Below, one piece after another: positions 1 through 8,858 of a DNA stretch of 64,000 nucleotides; within the stretch, counting starts at the first letter, position 1, and every line of letters starts with the position of its first letter. A model generated the notes under the pieces. The model had not been told where the DNA came from. It did no database searches and worked only from the letters and a program-made list of their open reading frames with translations. The DNA comes from Bacillota bacterium (GTDB taxonomy: Bacteria > Bacillota > Sulfobacillia > JAJYWN01 > JAJZPE01). The stretch lies in assembly GCA_021787335.1 (NCBI GenBank), contig JAJYMC010000065.1, forward strand, positions 122,414-186,413. The letters run 5' to 3'. The position numbers and the translations under genes were made by a program.

Positions 1-689
1 CCCACGGCCTGACCGCCCCGGGACACTATTCGACCGCCTTTGACCTGGCCCTGATGGCCCGGGCGGCCCTGGCCAACCCGGCCTTCGCGGACATCGTGGC
101 GACGCGGGAGAAGCTCTTCGTCACCGCGGAGGAGGAGCGCCAGGTCACCCTGAGGAACACCAATCGCCTGCTGTGGAGCTTCGAAGGGGCGGACGGGGTG
201 AAGACCGGCACGACTTCCGCGGCCGGCAAGTGTCTGGTCGCCTCGGCCACCCGCGGGGACGAGAAGCTCATCGCCGTCGTCCTCCACAGCTCGGACCGAT
301 ACGGCGACGCGGCCAAGCTCTTGAGCTACGGGTTCGACCACTATCGGGTCGTCCGCCTGGCCGGGGCCGGTGAGGTCGTGCGGACGCTGCGGGTCAGCGG
401 CGGGATAGCGCTACGGGCGGCGATCGTCGCCGTCGATCAGTACGCCGCCGCCCTGAGCGAGGAGGAGATGGCCCGGTCCCGCGTGGAGTGGGACCTGCCG
501 GCGACGCTCCGCGCGCCGCTCGACGCGGGTGAGCTGGTCGGGGAGGTCCGCGTCTATGTCGACGGGGAGATCCGCGAGACCTACCCGCTGGTCACCCGGG
601 ATGAGAACCCGCGCCGGACGCTGTGGCTAGTCTTCCTTCGCGGCTTCCTGCCTCTGGTGAGGTGGCTGGCCGGGGTCGGCATCGGTTAG
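1..689 (+). CDS. D-alanyl-D-alanine carboxypeptidase (PBP5/DacF family), C-terminal part
   Basis: The 5' end lies outside the window; the reading frame is open from base 3, so about 228 C-terminal residues are visible. These enzymes remove the terminal D-Ala of peptidoglycan stem peptides outside the membrane. The conserved KTG triad appears at about 201-209 in the context GVKTGTTSAAG, followed by the family pattern GKCLVASATR and the beta-sandwich C-terminal domain typical of PBP5-type enzymes. The end (FLPLVRWLAGVGIG) is hydrophobic/amphipathic, as expected for the C-terminal membrane anchor of this family. The SxxK and SxN motifs would be upstream and cannot be checked. The next gene begins 17 bases after the stop. 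In Bacillus dacF precedes spoIIA; here it does not, so dacA versus dacF cannot be decided. Confidence 0.9.
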   Translation, partial: HGLTAPGHYSTAFDLALMARAALANPAFADIVATREKLFVTAEEERQVTLRNTNRLLWSFEGADGVKTGTTSAAGKCLVASATRGDEKLIAVVLHSSDRYGDAAKLLSYGFDHYRVVRLAGAGEVVRTLRVSGGIALRAAIVAVDQYAAALSEEEMARSRVEWDLPATLRAPLDAGELVGEVRVYVDGEIRETYPLVTRDENPRRTLWLVFLRGFLPLVRWLAGVGIG

Positions 690-706
690 GCGACGGCAGG
701 GTTTCG

Positions 707-3451
707 GTGACCGTCCAGGGAATAGAGTGGGATGACCGATGGGCGGCCCAGAGCCGCCCGGAGGTCAGACCGTCCGGGAAGGCGGGGAACGGCTTGCCGG
801 TGACCCTTTCGGAACTGGCCTTCGATTTGACGACCAAAGATGGACAGGCCCTCGAAGAGACCGTCGTCCGGCTGCTGCAGCGCGGGGGAGCGGGCCTCCA
901 GACCGTGCTCCGGGCCTGTTCCGAGCCCGCTTCGGAGAAGCGGGTGAAGGCGGCCGTGGCCGGCGCTTCGGCCCGGGTGGCCGAGGCCTTTGCCTCGTTG
1001 CCGACCAAGGCGCGCGAGGGGGCGGGCCTCCGACTGCTCGACCTGCTGCGCCCGGAGGTCCTCGAGGCCAAGGGCCACGAGATCCTCAGCCGGGGGGCGG
1101 AAGAACCGGCCCGGCAGTTCGCCAAGGTCCTCGCGGGCACGGCGGGCTTCGCCGGAGCCGCCAGAAGGCTGGAGACGGCCTGCGCGATGTGGGCCGGGAA
1201 TCTGGGCGAGGCGCTGTCGCTGGCCCGCGGGGGTGGGCCGGAGGTAGCCCCGGCCCTCGTGCCGATGCTCCTGGCCCAGGGGCGTCGCTTCAGTGAGGCG
1301 GCCGACGAACTGAACGGGGCGACCGGGGCCCCGGACGACGCCGCGCGGGTTATCGCGGCCATCCTGGACATGGTCCCGGCGGGCGACCCCGACGGGGTCG
1401 TGGCGGGCGTCGTCGATCGGCTGACGTCATCCGGCGCGTTCGACAGGGCCGCCATCGGCGCCGCCGTGGAGGAGTACCTCAGCCTCCAATCGGGTGAGGC
1501 GGGCGCCGCGGTGGAAGCCATCATTGGAGCGCTGAGGGCCCTGGGCGAGACCTTCGGGCACGTCGAGGAAGCCGGGCGCCAAGCGGGCGCGGCCAACTGG
1601 ATCGACGGCGTCGGGGCGGCCGGACTGCCCGGAGCCCTCACGGAGTCGGTGGACCGCCTGCGAGAGGCGGTGGCCCCCTACACTTCGGTGGCCGGCGAAC
1701 CGGTCGACCTTCTTTCGGCGATGGAGCGGGCAGCGGAAGGCCTTGCCGTGCGCACGGCCGGCTCTGACCAGGCGCCGGCGTATGCCGACCGGTGGATGGC
1801 CACGACCGCGCTGCGGCGGGTGCTGACTGAGGCGGCCGTCCTCGCCGGGCGGTGCCGCCTGGTCCTGGCCACCAGGGCGACTGAAGGTGGTAGGAGCGTT
1901 GTTCAGGTCACCGCTGAGCCGGGCGACGAGACTGATCCGCGAGAGATACGGGCCTTCCACCCGACCCTGACCGGTCCGGGCGATGGCCTGCCGGCCGGGT
2001 CCGCGCGTTCCTTGAGACCGGCCAGAAGACTGCTCACGGTCTTCGGCGGCGACATCCACTGGCTGCCGACCGGGCAGGGGGAGGGGCCTGAACCGTTCGA
2101 ACGTTGGGCGGTCGAGGTGGTCTTCCCGGCGCGGCCCGAGCCCAGGTCTGGGGCGGCTCCTTCAGCGGCCGGGCCTCAGGGCCGGAAGGTTGACGTGCCG
2201 GTCATGGCCGCGGAGGTGGCCGCTTCTCTGAGTTCTCCGGAACCCGGGACGGCCTTCGTCGCCGCGCTTGGCCAGGAGACCTCCGCGTTGGCCGGTGCGA
2301 TCACCGGCGATGTCGTCGGCGTGGTCAACGGTGAGCTCATGGGGCTGGGGGAGGCGGCGCGGGCGCTCTCCGACGCGCTCCGCGGACCTGCCGGGACCGA
2401 ACCCGGAGGGCCCGAAGCGGTGTCCCGGGCGGCCGGGTCGGCTCGAAGACGGCTCGCGGCCGCCCTGACCCGCCTGGGCCGTGGCGACGAGCAGCCCGAC
2501 GCCTACGGCGACCTCAACGGGACAGTCTCGATGGCCCTCGGGGACGTGGAATCGGTGGCCCGCGGCCTTGGGGCCGGGTTGGTCTTCCTCCCGGCCGCCG
2601 ACCTGCCGCGCCTGCAGCTCGACCGCGGGCTGGTCGCGGCCGCCCTGGGGACGCTGGCGGAGGAAGCCGTCAGGACGGCGGCTCGCGGCGGGGAGGTCAG
2701 GGTCACCGTGGTCTACCGCGGCGACGAAGCCGTCGCCGAGTTGCGGCTGGAGAGCCCGATGGTCACGTCCTTCAGCCCTCTGGCGAAGGAACTGGCCGAG
2801 CAGACGGCCACCCGTCACGGCGGCGGCTTGGCCTTCGGTCCCCACGGCACCGATGTCACGATCACCTTCACCGTCAGCGACGAGGAGCGCCGGCTGGCCC
2901 GCGACCTGCCCGGGTACGCGCGGTTGTCGGCCGAGGCGCGGCGGGCTCTGCGGACGGCGGAAGCCGTAGCCGCCGCGTCTTCCTCGACCGACCCCGGGCT
3001 CCGGCCCTTTCTCTGGTTCAAGGCGGCGGAGATGGAGACGAAGATGCGGTTGGCCGCCGGTCTCAAACGTCACCGCTACCTACCGGTGGCGCTGGACGCC
3101 CTCGAGGGCGGGAAGGGCCGGCTGAGCCGGGCCGGCGAGGCACGGCTGGCGGCCGTCGCGGTGGCCTTCCCCGAGGAGGACCCACGACTCCTGCGTGGCC
3201 GGCTGGTCACCGTGACCGAGGCCGTGACCGGCGACCGCTTCGAACGGGTCACCGGCGACCTCAGGTCCCTGGGTGTCTTCGTCGCCGCTTACGGCCTGCC
3301 GGGGGTCCCCGCGGAGGCCTCGGCCGCCCTCGGGCGCAGCCTGTTCCGCCTCGGTGGGTTCGACCCCGCCGGGGGGCCTGACCCCGAGGTCTCGCGAGCC
3401 GTCCTTCAGGCCCTGCTGGCTCTGGGAAACGCCCTTGAGTCTCTGACGTGA
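707..3451 (+). CDS. Large conserved-unknown protein with degenerate GHKL-like segments
   Basis: About 914 residues if the GTG at 707 is used (GGCAGG lies a few bases upstream; an ATG at 623 would overlap the preceding gene by 67 bases without a ribosome site). I recognise no named family. No signal peptide or membrane segment is evident, so it is probably cytoplasmic; the N-terminal half is mostly predicted alpha-helical and rich in Ala, Gly, Glu and Arg. Two regions recall the GHKL/histidine-kinase ATPase fold: about residues 364-477, ending ARRLLTVFGGDIHWLP...WAVEVVFP, and about 636-728, with LVAAALGTLAEEAVRTAARGG (an N-box-like helix without the Asn), then TRHGGGLAFGPHGTDVTITF. Both lack clear ATP-binding N and G boxes, so ATPase or kinase activity is doubtful. 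It follows the carboxypeptidase gene and ends at a strong terminator. Confidence 0.65.
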   Translation: MTVQGIEWDDRWAAQSRPEVRPSGKAGNGLPVTLSELAFDLTTKDGQALEETVVRLLQRGGAGLQTVLRACSEPASEKRVKAAVAGASARVAEAFASLPTKAREGAGLRLLDLLRPEVLEAKGHEILSRGAEEPARQFAKVLAGTAGFAGAARRLETACAMWAGNLGEALSLARGGGPEVAPALVPMLLAQGRRFSEAADELNGATGAPDDAARVIAAILDMVPAGDPDGVVAGVVDRLTSSGAFDRAAIGAAVEEYLSLQSGEAGAAVEAIIGALRALGETFGHVEEAGRQAGAANWIDGVGAAGLPGALTESVDRLREAVAPYTSVAGEPVDLLSAMERAAEGLAVRTAGSDQAPAYADRWMATTALRRVLTEAAVLAGRCRLVLATRATEGGRSVVQVTAEPGDETDPREIRAFHPTLTGPGDGLPAGSARSLRPARRLLTVFGGDIHWLPTGQGEGPEPFERWAVEVVFPARPEPRSGAAPSAAGPQGRKVDVPVMAAEVAASLSSPEPGTAFVAALGQETSALAGAITGDVVGVVNGELMGLGEAARALSDALRGPAGTEPGGPEAVSRAAGSARRRLAAALTRLGRGDEQPDAYGDLNGTVSMALGDVESVARGLGAGLVFLPAADLPRLQLDRGLVAAALGTLAEEAVRTAARGGEVRVTVVYRGDEAVAELRLESPMVTSFSPLAKELAEQTATRHGGGLAFGPHGTDVTITFTVSDEERRLARDLPGYARLSAEARRALRTAEAVAAASSSTDPGLRPFLWFKAAEMETKMRLAAGLKRHRYLPVALDALEGGKGRLSRAGEARLAAVAVAFPEEDPRLLRGRLVTVTEAVTGDRFERVTGDLRSLGVFVAAYGLPGVPAEASAALGRSLFRLGGFDPAGGPDPEVSRAVLQALLALGNALESLT

Positions 3452-3480
3452 ACCGTCCTCTGGAGCGTACCGTCATCACC

Positions 3481-3521
3481 GAAACGAAAGGACGCCGGGT
3501 CTCCCGGCGTCCTTTCGTTTC
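3481..3521. terminator. Bidirectional Rho-independent terminator
   Basis: A perfect 19-bp inverted repeat (3481-3499 with 3503-3521) and a 3-base loop. The stem begins GAAACGAAAGG and ends CCTTTCGTTTC, so either strand gives a hairpin followed by T-rich sequence. It separates two convergent units: the unknown 914-residue protein and the minus-strand deacetylase. Confidence 0.85.
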
Positions 3522-3548
3522 AGCCACTCTTCTCGGCCCGGCGCCGAT

Positions 3549-4331
3549 TCACTTCTTGCCCGTCGCCACCAATTCGTCGAGGGTCAGAAGGGCGAAGCCG
3601 CGGTCGCGCAACCCCTGGATGATGGCCGGGAGGGCGAGGTGGGTCTGCTTGCAGGTGTCACTGGCGTGGAGGAGGATGACGTCGCCGTTCTGGGCGCGGT
3701 CGAGGACCCGCTTGGTGATGACGTCGACCCCGGGGTTCTTCCAGTCGAGGGAGTCCGTCCCCCAGGTGATGACGGTGTAGCCCGCGGCCGCGGCGGTCTC
3801 GATGACCGTGTCGTTGTAGTCGCCGTTGGGCGGCCGGATGTACTTGGCCTTGACCCCGGCCACCTGAGAGATGGCCGCGTCGGACTTGCGGATCTCTTCG
3901 GCGATCCGTTCCGCGGGGTACTGGCTCAGGTTGATGTGGGCGTGCCCGTGGCTCTCGATCTGATGACCGTCAGCCTTGATGGCCTGGACGAAGGCCGGCT
4001 GCCGGTTCACCCACGGCCCGGAGAGGAAGAAGGTGCCCTTGATCCCATAGGCCTTCAGGACATCGAGGACCAGCGGCGGTATCGTCTCGCCCCAGCTGAT
4101 GTCGAAGGTCAGGGCGACCGCCTTTTGCGGCGTCTCGACCTTGCGCATGGGCTGCAGACGGCCGGCGACGGGGATGTCGCGTTCGACCTCCGAAGTCGTC
4201 AGGCTGCCGCCGAGGACGACTCGGTCCCCGAAGAGCCTGAGCCCCAGGGCCCCGGCCACGAGGATGAAGAAGACCGCCAGAACCAGGAAGAAGCGTGTCG
4301 GCAGGGGTCGCTTGATGGTCACGAAAAGCAC
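3549..4331 (-). CDS. Membrane-anchored polysaccharide deacetylase, PdaB/YlxY-like
   Basis: 260 residues. The N-terminus (residues 13-31) is one hydrophobic segment, a signal anchor, and the NodB-homology domain follows on the outside. Catalytic and metal-binding motifs are readable: TFDISWG (Asp77), SHGHAH (His128, His132), RPPNG and the late LLHASD. The TFDISWG variant of motif 1 is what I associate with the sporulation deacetylases PdaB/YbaN and YlxY, so a role in cortex peptidoglycan or spore formation is the best guess, not a demonstrated one. The start is GTG at 4331, chosen because GAAGGGGGG sits 7-8 bases upstream; an overlapping ATG is out of frame. It lies 76 bases downstream of mrfB on the same strand and may be cotranscribed. 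Confidence 0.85.
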   Translation of the reverse strand: MLFVTIKRPLPTRFFLVLAVFFILVAGALGLRLFGDRVVLGGSLTTSEVERDIPVAGRLQPMRKVETPQKAVALTFDISWGETIPPLVLDVLKAYGIKGTFFLSGPWVNRQPAFVQAIKADGHQIESHGHAHINLSQYPAERIAEEIRKSDAAISQVAGVKAKYIRPPNGDYNDTVIETAAAAGYTVITWGTDSLDWKNPGVDVITKRVLDRAQNGDVILLHASDTCKQTHLALPAIIQGLRDRGFALLTLDELVATGKK

Positions 4332-4407
4332 ATCTCGTCCCCCCCTTCGTCGTCAAGAAAAGATATGTCGGGGGGGCCGGGATATGCGAGGGGACAAGTT
4401 GCGCGGC

Positions 4408-5697
4408 TCAGGCTCGGCGGGCTTTCTTGGCCCGAAGGCGGGTGAGCCGGTGGAGCAGCTCACGGCTCTCCGAGTCGTCGGGGGGATCGACCAGGCCGTG
4501 CGCCAGGGGTGAGTGGGCGCCGATACCGGCGAGGGCGGCCCCCGTCGCCAGCCGGTCCAGGGCCGCTTGGACGACGGCGATGGCCTGATCGTAGTCCCGC
4601 GTCCGGTGCTCGTAGTACTTGGCCAGTTCGACGTGGGCGTGGACGGTCCAACCCGGCTCCTGGACCAGGCGCCGCCAGACGCCGACCGCTTGCTCGAAGC
4701 GCCCGACGCGCTTGTACAGCCGGGCCAGGTGACGGGCGGCCTTCTCACGCGTGGTCGGGGCCGGACCGGCCGCCAAGGCCAATTCGTAACAGGCCAGGCT
4801 GTCCTCGAGGCGATTGAGCCGCTCCAGGAGGCGAGCCACCGAGAAGCGGTCGGCCGGGTCACTGGCGGCGTCGCCCAACGGGTCGGCGACCACGGCGACC
4901 GCCTTGACCGTCAGGGCGGTGAGGGAGAGGATGTCCGCGCGGTTGTGGGTGAAGACCGGCTCGATGATCCTCGCGTCGCCGCTGTGGAGGTAGTCGAAGT
5001 ACAGGAGGGGGATGAGTTCCCCGGGCACGTCGCCCTCCCGGGCGAAGCCGAGGATGCCGCTTTCCAGGCTGGACAGGCTGCAACTGGTCAGGCGCTCGCG
5101 CCAGAGGCGGGCGGCGGCGTGGCGGAGGTCGAGGTGGCGGTCGTCCGGAAGCCGGGGGCGGCGGCGCGAGAGGACGAAACGGTTCTCGAGGAGCGGAAGG
5201 TCGAAGGCCTTGCCGTTGAAGGTGACGATGGCCTCGAACCGGTCCAGGTCGGCCTGCAGGGCGGTCAGGAAGGCCGGCTCCTCGTCCAGGTCGCGGAGGA
5301 AATACTGGCGGGTGACGTAGTCGCCGCCTTCGAAGAAGCCCAGGCCGACGAGGAAGACGTAGGTTCCCGTGCCCAGACCCAGGCCGGTGGTCTCGGTATC
5401 GATGAAGACCGCCCGAGACAGGTCCAGGTCGCCAAGGCCGTCATCGAGGGCCAGTGTTGCCAGGTGGCGTCGGTCAAGGCTGAGAGCCTCGGCCAGGGGC
5501 ACCCCGCCATGGGCAGCGTCCGCGGGGCGGCGGTCTTCGCCCACGAAGACCGGGCCGTGGGCGGTGGTGAGGACCCGCCCGGGCACGACCGAATCGATGC
5601 CGTGCGCCGAGCGGCGTGGCGCCTCCCGGAGGTCGGCCGGGCCCACCTTGATCAGGCCGGCCTGGACGAGTTCGCCCAGTTTATCCTTGAGCTGCAC
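4408..5697 (-). CDS. mrfB: MrfB-type DEDD exonuclease (YprB family) with TPR tail
   Basis: 429 residues. The central part is an RNase H-like 3'-5' exonuclease domain: FIDTETTGL (Asp100, Glu102) is the first DEDD motif, IVTFNGKAFDLPLL the second, and FTHNRADILSL carries the late acidic residue. The C-terminal third is helical with repeats that look like TPRs. In Bacillus subtilis the YprA/YprB pair was named MrfA/MrfB for its role in repair of mitomycin C lesions independent of UvrABC. Here the gene overlaps the 3' end of mrfA by 17 bases, so translational coupling is likely. The start is GTG at 5697, with GGGAGG 12 bases upstream. Confidence 0.9.
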   Translation of the reverse strand: MQLKDKLGELVQAGLIKVGPADLREAPRRSAHGIDSVVPGRVLTTAHGPVFVGEDRRPADAAHGGVPLAEALSLDRRHLATLALDDGLGDLDLSRAVFIDTETTGLGLGTGTYVFLVGLGFFEGGDYVTRQYFLRDLDEEPAFLTALQADLDRFEAIVTFNGKAFDLPLLENRFVLSRRRPRLPDDRHLDLRHAAARLWRERLTSCSLSSLESGILGFAREGDVPGELIPLLYFDYLHSGDARIIEPVFTHNRADILSLTALTVKAVAVVADPLGDAASDPADRFSVARLLERLNRLEDSLACYELALAAGPAPTTREKAARHLARLYKRVGRFEQAVGVWRRLVQEPGWTVHAHVELAKYYEHRTRDYDQAIAVVQAALDRLATGAALAGIGAHSPLAHGLVDPPDDSESRELLHRLTRLRAKKARRA

Positions 5698-7960
5698 GGC
5701 TTCGGATGGCCTCCCTGAGGAGACTGACAGCGGCCGCCTTGCCGCGCGGTCCGACCTCGTCGACCGGGCCGACGCAGGCCGGGCAACCGTTCTCGCAGGA
5801 GCAGCCGCTGATGAGGTCGAGGGCGGTCTTGAGGAAGAGCGGGCTGACGTCGTAGAGCTTCTCGGCCAGACCGACGCCCCCTGGGTAGCGGTCGTACAGG
5901 TAGATGGTGGGCAGGCCGGTGAAGGGCGACTTCACCTCGGCCACCACCTGCACGTCGCGGGGGTCGCAGAGGAGAAAGAGCGGGGCCACGTTGACGAGGA
6001 CGTTGGCCAGGCCGACCAGTCCGCTCTGGAGGTCGTCGGAAGGGAAGGCGCCGGCCGCGGTCTCGGGCACGCTGAGCCAGTAGGCCGTGGTGTGCATCTG
6101 CTCCTCGGGCAGGTGGATGCGGCCGGACCCGATGTTCTCATGGGAGAAGAGCTTTATCTTCTTGAACATGGTGGCCATCGCCGCCACCAGCACCTCGCCG
6201 TAAGCGGTCGGGAAATCCCCGTCCGACCGGCTCTTGAAGACGTCGAGGACCTGGATCCGGACGGCGAGGTTGGCGTCGGTGTAGTAATCGACGTCGACCT
6301 TGCGGACGTACGCCTTCTTTTCCCCCCAATCCAGGCGATCGACGTGGTGCTGCTGACCCTCGTGGATATAGATGGCTTCCTCGTGGATGAGCATCGGGGC
6401 GGAGATCCGGTCGACCTCGCCGATGACGCGGGTCTGACCGTCGGTCGTGTCGATGATGACGAAGTTCTCGGCGGCCGCGGACCGGAGGCTGATCTCCTCG
6501 GCCGGGAAGTCTTCGGCCATCCAGTGGTAGCGGCCGTCGACCCGGCGCAGCAGCTTCTGCTCGGCCAGGAAGTCGAGGACCTGCTCGGTGGACTCGACCC
6601 CGAACTCCTCGCCGGCCTCGAAGGGAAGCTCGAAGGCGGCGCACTTGACGTGAGACAGGAGGATGAGGAGGTTGTCCGGGTTGACCAGCCCGCTTTCAGG
6701 CGGCTGGCCGAAGAAGTAGTCAGGGTGGGCCATCAGGTACTGGTCGAGCGGGTTCGAGCTGCCGACCAGGACGACCACCGAGGTCCCGGCGCGCCGCCCG
6801 ACGCGGCCCGCCTGCTGCCAGGTACTGGAGACGCTACCCGGGTAACCGACGATGACGCAGGCGTCGAGCCGTCCGATATCGATCCCGAGCTCCAGGGCGT
6901 TGGTCGCGACCACCCCGCGGACGCTCCCGTCGCGCAGGCCGCGTTCGATGGCCCGCCGCTGCAGGGGAAGATAGCCGCCGCGGTAGCCGTGGACCTTCTC
7001 GGCCAGCCCGGGGTGGCGGGCCAGGTTCTCGCGGAGGTAGGTGAGGAGCAGTTCGGTGGTCACCCGGCTGCGGGCGAAGACGATGGTCTGGACGTCATTG
7101 CGGAGGAAGTTGGCCGCCAGGGCCTGGGCCTCCAGGGCGGAACTGCGCCTGATGCCGAGCTCGCGGTTGACCACCGGCGGGTTGTAGAGGATGAACTCCT
7201 TGGCCCCGCTTGGCGCCCCGTTGTCGTCGATGAGCTGGAGGGGCCCGCCGACCAGCCGCTCGGCGAGGTCGAGGGGGTTGGCGATGGTGGCCGAGGCGCA
7301 TATGAAGATGGGGTCCGAGCCGTAGAACCGGCAGACCCGCCGCAGGCGCCGGATGACGTTGGCCACATGGCTGCCGAAGACCCCACGGTAGTGGTGGACC
7401 TCGTCGATGACCACGTAGCGGAGGTTCTCGAAGAGCTTCACCCAACGCGTGTGATGCGGCAGGATGCCCGTGTGAAGCATGTCCGGGTTGGTCACGACGA
7501 CGTGACCCGCGGTGCGGATGGCTTTCCTGGCCGAGGTCGGGGTGTCTCCGTCGTAGGTGTAGGTCTTGATGTCCGCGCCGAGTTCGGTGATGAGCCCGTG
7601 CAACTCCGTCATCTGGTCCTGGGAAAGGGCCTTGGTGGGGAAGAGGTAGAGGGCGCGGGCGTCCTCGTCCTTGAGGATGGCATCGAGGACGGGCAGGTTG
7701 TAGCACATCGTCTTGCCCGAGGCGGTCGGGGTGACGACGACGACGCTCCGGCCGTCGTGGACGGCGTTTAGGGCCGCGCCCTGATGCGTGAACGGCCGTT
7801 CGATGCCGCGCCCCCGCAGGACCTGAGTCAGCCTCGGGTCGAGCCACTCGGGGAAGTCGCCATGCCGCGCGGCCCGCGGCGGGACGTGGTGCCACCCGGC
7901 GATGCAGCCCCGGAAGCGTTCGGACTGCTTGAGGTCCTCGAGGACCTGCTCCAGTTTCAT
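5681..7960 (-). CDS. mrfA: MrfA-type DEAD/DEAH helicase (YprA family)
   Basis: About 759 residues. Superfamily 2 helicase motifs are clear: a Q-motif region (FTHQGAALNAV), Walker A TPTASGKT, VIDEVHHYRG (DEVH box), SATIANP (motif III), ATNALELGIDIG and QQAGRVGRRAG (motif VI). The C-terminal region ends in four cysteines (CSCENGCPAC), the DUF1998-type metal-binding cluster of this family. Known role of the family: ATP-dependent 3'-5' DNA translocase acting with MrfB in mitomycin repair. I place the start at ATG 7960; a TTG at 7972 lies one base after GGAGG and only about 9 bases from the likely transcription start. The promoter contains a LexA-type box, so SOS control is inferred. Confidence 0.93.
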   Translation of the reverse strand: MKLEQVLEDLKQSERFRGCIAGWHHVPPRAARHGDFPEWLDPRLTQVLRGRGIERPFTHQGAALNAVHDGRSVVVVTPTASGKTMCYNLPVLDAILKDEDARALYLFPTKALSQDQMTELHGLITELGADIKTYTYDGDTPTSARKAIRTAGHVVVTNPDMLHTGILPHHTRWVKLFENLRYVVIDEVHHYRGVFGSHVANVIRRLRRVCRFYGSDPIFICASATIANPLDLAERLVGGPLQLIDDNGAPSGAKEFILYNPPVVNRELGIRRSSALEAQALAANFLRNDVQTIVFARSRVTTELLLTYLRENLARHPGLAEKVHGYRGGYLPLQRRAIERGLRDGSVRGVVATNALELGIDIGRLDACVIVGYPGSVSSTWQQAGRVGRRAGTSVVVLVGSSNPLDQYLMAHPDYFFGQPPESGLVNPDNLLILLSHVKCAAFELPFEAGEEFGVESTEQVLDFLAEQKLLRRVDGRYHWMAEDFPAEEISLRSAAAENFVIIDTTDGQTRVIGEVDRISAPMLIHEEAIYIHEGQQHHVDRLDWGEKKAYVRKVDVDYYTDANLAVRIQVLDVFKSRSDGDFPTAYGEVLVAAMATMFKKIKLFSHENIGSGRIHLPEEQMHTTAYWLSVPETAAGAFPSDDLQSGLVGLANVLVNVAPLFLLCDPRDVQVVAEVKSPFTGLPTIYLYDRYPGGVGLAEKLYDVSPLFLKTALDLISGCSCENGCPACVGPVDEVGPRGKAAAVSLLREAIRSRAAQG

Positions 7961-7987
7961 CGGTTGGGTCAAGCCTCCTCGGCTTCG

Positions 7988-8017
7988 ATTCTAACACGAA
8001 CACGCGTTCCGGGTAAA
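7988..8017 (-). promoter_or_regulatory. mrfA promoter with embedded LexA (SOS) box
   Basis: On the minus strand TTTACC (8017-8012) is followed after 18 bases by TAGAAT (7993-7988). Between them, at 7997-8010, the plus strand reads CGAACACGCGTTCC, one mismatch from the Gram-positive SOS consensus CGAAC-N4-GTTCG. The box fills the spacer, the classical position for repression by LexA, which is encoded in this window. The leader to ATG 7960 is only about 20 bases. Confidence 0.7.
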
Positions 8018-8113
8018 GGCCCCCAGGCCGCTGGTTGAAGAAAGGCAAATGGTGTACAATGATGATGTCTATGCGGGTGGGGGACGAGCCTCCGCCGCGA
8101 GGGAGAGGGATGA

Positions 8114-8842
8114 ATGGCTAGGATTCTGGCCATCGGGGCGCACCCCGACGACGTGGAGATCGGCATGGCCGGCACGGTCGCGGCCCACACCGCGGCCGGG
8201 CACGAGGTGACCATCGTCGACCTGACCAGGGGCGAGCTCTCGACCAACGGGACGCCCGCTGAACGGGCGACGGAGGCCCTGGAGGCGGCGCGCATCCTCG
8301 GCGCGGAGCGGGAGAACGTGGGCCTGCCGGACCTCGGCTTCGCCGTCGACACCGACTCGATCCGGGCGCTGGTCGAGGTCATCAGGCGCCGCCGCCCGGC
8401 CGTCATCCTCGGTCCCTACTGGGAGGACCGCCACCCGGACCACGTCCGCTGCAGCCGCCTGGTCACCGAGGCGAGCTTTGCCGCGGGCGTCGCCAAGTTC
8501 GCTCCGGGCCTGCCTCCGCACCGTCCCGCGTTGGTCGCCTATTACTTCATCAACACCGAGGCCGTTCCTTCTTTCGTCATCGACGTGAGCGCCCACTACG
8601 AACGGAAACTGGCCGCCCTGACGGTCCATCGGACCCAGTTCCTCCGGCCCGAGGGCGGCGCCGGGACGCCCTTGAACGACCCCAACTTCCTCAGCTTCGT
8701 TCAGAGCCGGGACCGGCTTTTCGGGGCCAAGACCGGGGTCACCTTCGCCGAAGGCTTCGTCCGGCGCGGCCTGCATCGCCTGGCCGGCTTCGACGATCTG
8801 CTCGGGCCGGCGGCGGGAGGCGGTCAGGACGAGCCGGAATGA
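8114..8842 (+). CDS. bshB1: Bacillithiol biosynthesis deacetylase BshB1 (PIG-L/LmbE family)
   Basis: 242 residues. It begins ILAIGAHPDDVEIGMAG, with the zinc ligands of the LmbE fold in AHPDDVE, and has the late HPDH motif (DRHPDHVRCSRLV). BshB1 hydrolyses the N-acetyl group of GlcNAc-malate to GlcN-malate, the second step of bacillithiol synthesis, in the cytoplasm. The neighbour 16 bases downstream is bshA, the first step, which supports the assignment against other LmbE enzymes. ATG 8114 follows GGGAGAGGG by 4 bases. It is transcribed divergently from mrfA; TACAAT at 8055-8060 is a possible -10 without a good -35. bshC is not in the window. Confidence 0.92.
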   Translation: MARILAIGAHPDDVEIGMAGTVAAHTAAGHEVTIVDLTRGELSTNGTPAERATEALEAARILGAERENVGLPDLGFAVDTDSIRALVEVIRRRRPAVILGPYWEDRHPDHVRCSRLVTEASFAAGVAKFAPGLPPHRPALVAYYFINTEAVPSFVIDVSAHYERKLAALTVHRTQFLRPEGGAGTPLNDPNFLSFVQSRDRLFGAKTGVTFAEGFVRRGLHRLAGFDDLLGPAAGGGQDEPE

Positions 8843-8858
8843 CGGGGAGGGAAGCGGC

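Noticed and set aside
5369-7771. Open frame of 800 codons on the plus strand opposite mrfA/mrfB
   Set aside because: Overlaps two genes with complete catalytic motifs; biased composition.
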